Source: Branchiostoma floridae (taxonomy: Eukaryota; Chordata; Leptocardii; Amphioxiformes; Branchiostomatidae). Taken from it: a stretch of 33,654 bases of DNA. Within the stretch, counting starts at the first letter, position 1; each line of letters begins with the position of its first letter. The stretch covers positions 12,668,401 to 12,702,054 of the forward strand of contig NC_049989.1 of NCBI RefSeq assembly GCF_000003815.2. The letters are read 5' to 3'. Of the stretch, positions 32,434 through 33,654 are shown piece after piece. The position numbers were made by a program, and so were the translations under genes. The notes under the pieces were generated by a model. It was not told the DNA's origin, did not search any database, and saw nothing but the letters and a program-made list of their open reading frames with translations.

Positions 32434-33654
32434 ATCCCTACGTCGCCGCCTCGCTGATATTCCCACGGACATGTTTAAAAAAAAATACCCAGCAAAAAAC
32501 GCTGTTCTGCGTCAAATTCTATTCTATAAAACTCAGTGTTACAGTCTAAATATTTTGTAGAAGCACCGCTGTAGGAAAGAAGGTCCAAGCAATGTAAAAC
32601 ATCACGTAGCATGGAGTTCGCTGTCAACTGGCACACAGCACATGACTGTTTGAAACTCTAAGTCTAATCAACAGCCGTGTTTGATTGATAGCCGGCGGTC
32701 CTATGATGAAGTCGGCGAAAGGTGCGTTAGTTAGAAAATCTGCGTTTAGTTTTGATACGTAATTATAAGTTAGACAGTGGCGAGAATGATTATTTTCTCA
32801 TCAATATTTCTCTTCAGAATTATTTGAACTTAATTGTACATCTAAACAATTGGCTTACCTGTGCAATGTTTATATGATTAATGATCAGTGTACTGAAATC
32901 ATGTGTAACGTATGGCTCCTAGTCAATAGATCAGCATTTTCTCTATAGTGACCACCTGTCTATAGTGGCCACATTTCCTAGTGCTGTTGTTGTTTGGCAT
33001 AAACTTTGAACATTTAAATTGTAAGTAACTTTAAACTGCCAGAGTTTCAGCCCAATAAAACACTCTCAGTGCCAGGGTATGAACAGACTGACCAGACAGA
33101 CGAAAATAAATCCTCGAACAAGGTTCAATCGTATCTTCCGGGTCTGGCAGGAAGTTGTTAAAGTAAAATAAGAATAGGCTCGATGGTTGATTGCATACAA
33201 AGTAAAACAGTTTAATAGTTTTACAGCTTGAAGAAAACAAACGCTCCTACAGTACCTGCACCTGCTTGATAATTATTAAACCGTATGCCCTACTTGAATA
33301 AAAAAAGTTCATTGCAATAATAAATGTACCCACATCACAAGGAGCTTATACTTACACCTAGTTATCGTACTGAAAATTGTTAATGACATTACATGAAGTC
33401 ATTCAACAATTTTCAGTCATGATGAAAATTTTCTGAATGGAAGGTGTGATTATTGTCATTTTCTGAAAAATAGAAGCAAGCTCTGTTTTTACCTGGAGTC
33501 AATTCACAATACCAGTCCACTTTCGGGGATAATGTACTGTTAAGAGGATGTTCCATTTTTGCGCAGGGGTGATTTGGAACAGTCCAATGTTGCGTGGGAA
33601 GGGGTATGGCTGAAATATGCTGTATTTGCTCTTAAGCAAATGTCGGCCTTTCTA
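32434..33654. other. AT-rich spacer, no gene seen
   Basis: No exon-like frame. It contains CTATAGTGACCACCTGTCTATAGTGGCCAC near 32944 as a short internal repeat and a hairpin at 33369-33417. Confidence 0.4.
33369..33417. repeat. Hairpin-forming inverted repeat
   Basis: ACTGAAAATTGTTAATGAC (33369-33387) pairs with 33398-33417 along 19 positions with one bulged base, around a 10-base loop. It may be a small palindromic element end or an RNA hairpin if transcribed. Confidence 0.6.

Overview
The window looks like a piece of an invertebrate deuterostome genome, most likely an amphioxus (Branchiostoma). The species call is an inference from an RBBP4-type exon pair, GC-rich exons in AT-rich introns, and dense families of LINEs, MITEs and other transposons. 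Nothing bacterial or viral was seen. There are ten runs of N (3733-3832, 8002-8101, 10064-10163, 12032-12333, 19364-19463, 22529-22662, 23915-24014, 25611-25710, 26961-27202, 29140-29239). These are assembly gaps and they interrupt several features.

Left part (1-5215): two internal exons of the histone chaperone RBBP4 (RbAp48; WD40 family) on the + strand at 1163-1257 and 4804-4977, in phase with each other. The intron between them holds three non-coding elements with terminal inverted repeats, and a fourth lies upstream. A LINE 3' tail follows the second exon. No later RBBP4 exon was found in the remaining 28 kb.

Middle-left (5216-10063): a non-coding block of about 4.85 kb bounded by 28-bp inverted ends, with subterminal repeats and several internal direct duplications. 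It looks like one large non-autonomous DNA transposon, or two related elements facing each other.

Centre (11.8-24 kb): a transposon-like gene pair, both members broken, converging on 18-20 kb. The + strand gene (11807-about 18053) has an SGNH-hydrolase-like exon, eleven 25-27-residue Gly/Pro/Lys repeats, a central basic domain, about sixteen 11-residue acidic repeats and a Cys-rich end. It carries a frameshift, a nonsense codon and a 5'-truncated LINE flanked by TGGTAA on both sides. The - strand gene (23914-20199) encodes the C-terminal half of a large transposase-like protein with an XPG/FEN-type nuclease region, a tesmin/TSO1 CXC motif and an acidic tail. It is split by LINE-like sequence and a gap. 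A segment of about 95 bp from the end of the + gene recurs in inverted orientation at 19463-19558.

Right part (24-33.6 kb): a 194-bp MITE, an RTE-type LINE with a perfect 12-bp target duplication, a tRNA-Ser-like (SINE-like) segment, the 3' end of another LINE, a possible small two-exon gene end (29340-29783) with AATAAA at 30294, then a 163-bp tandem repeat array running into a tandem duplication of 0.63-0.73 kb that carries CCAAT-box-like sequences. The remaining stretches show no convincing genes.
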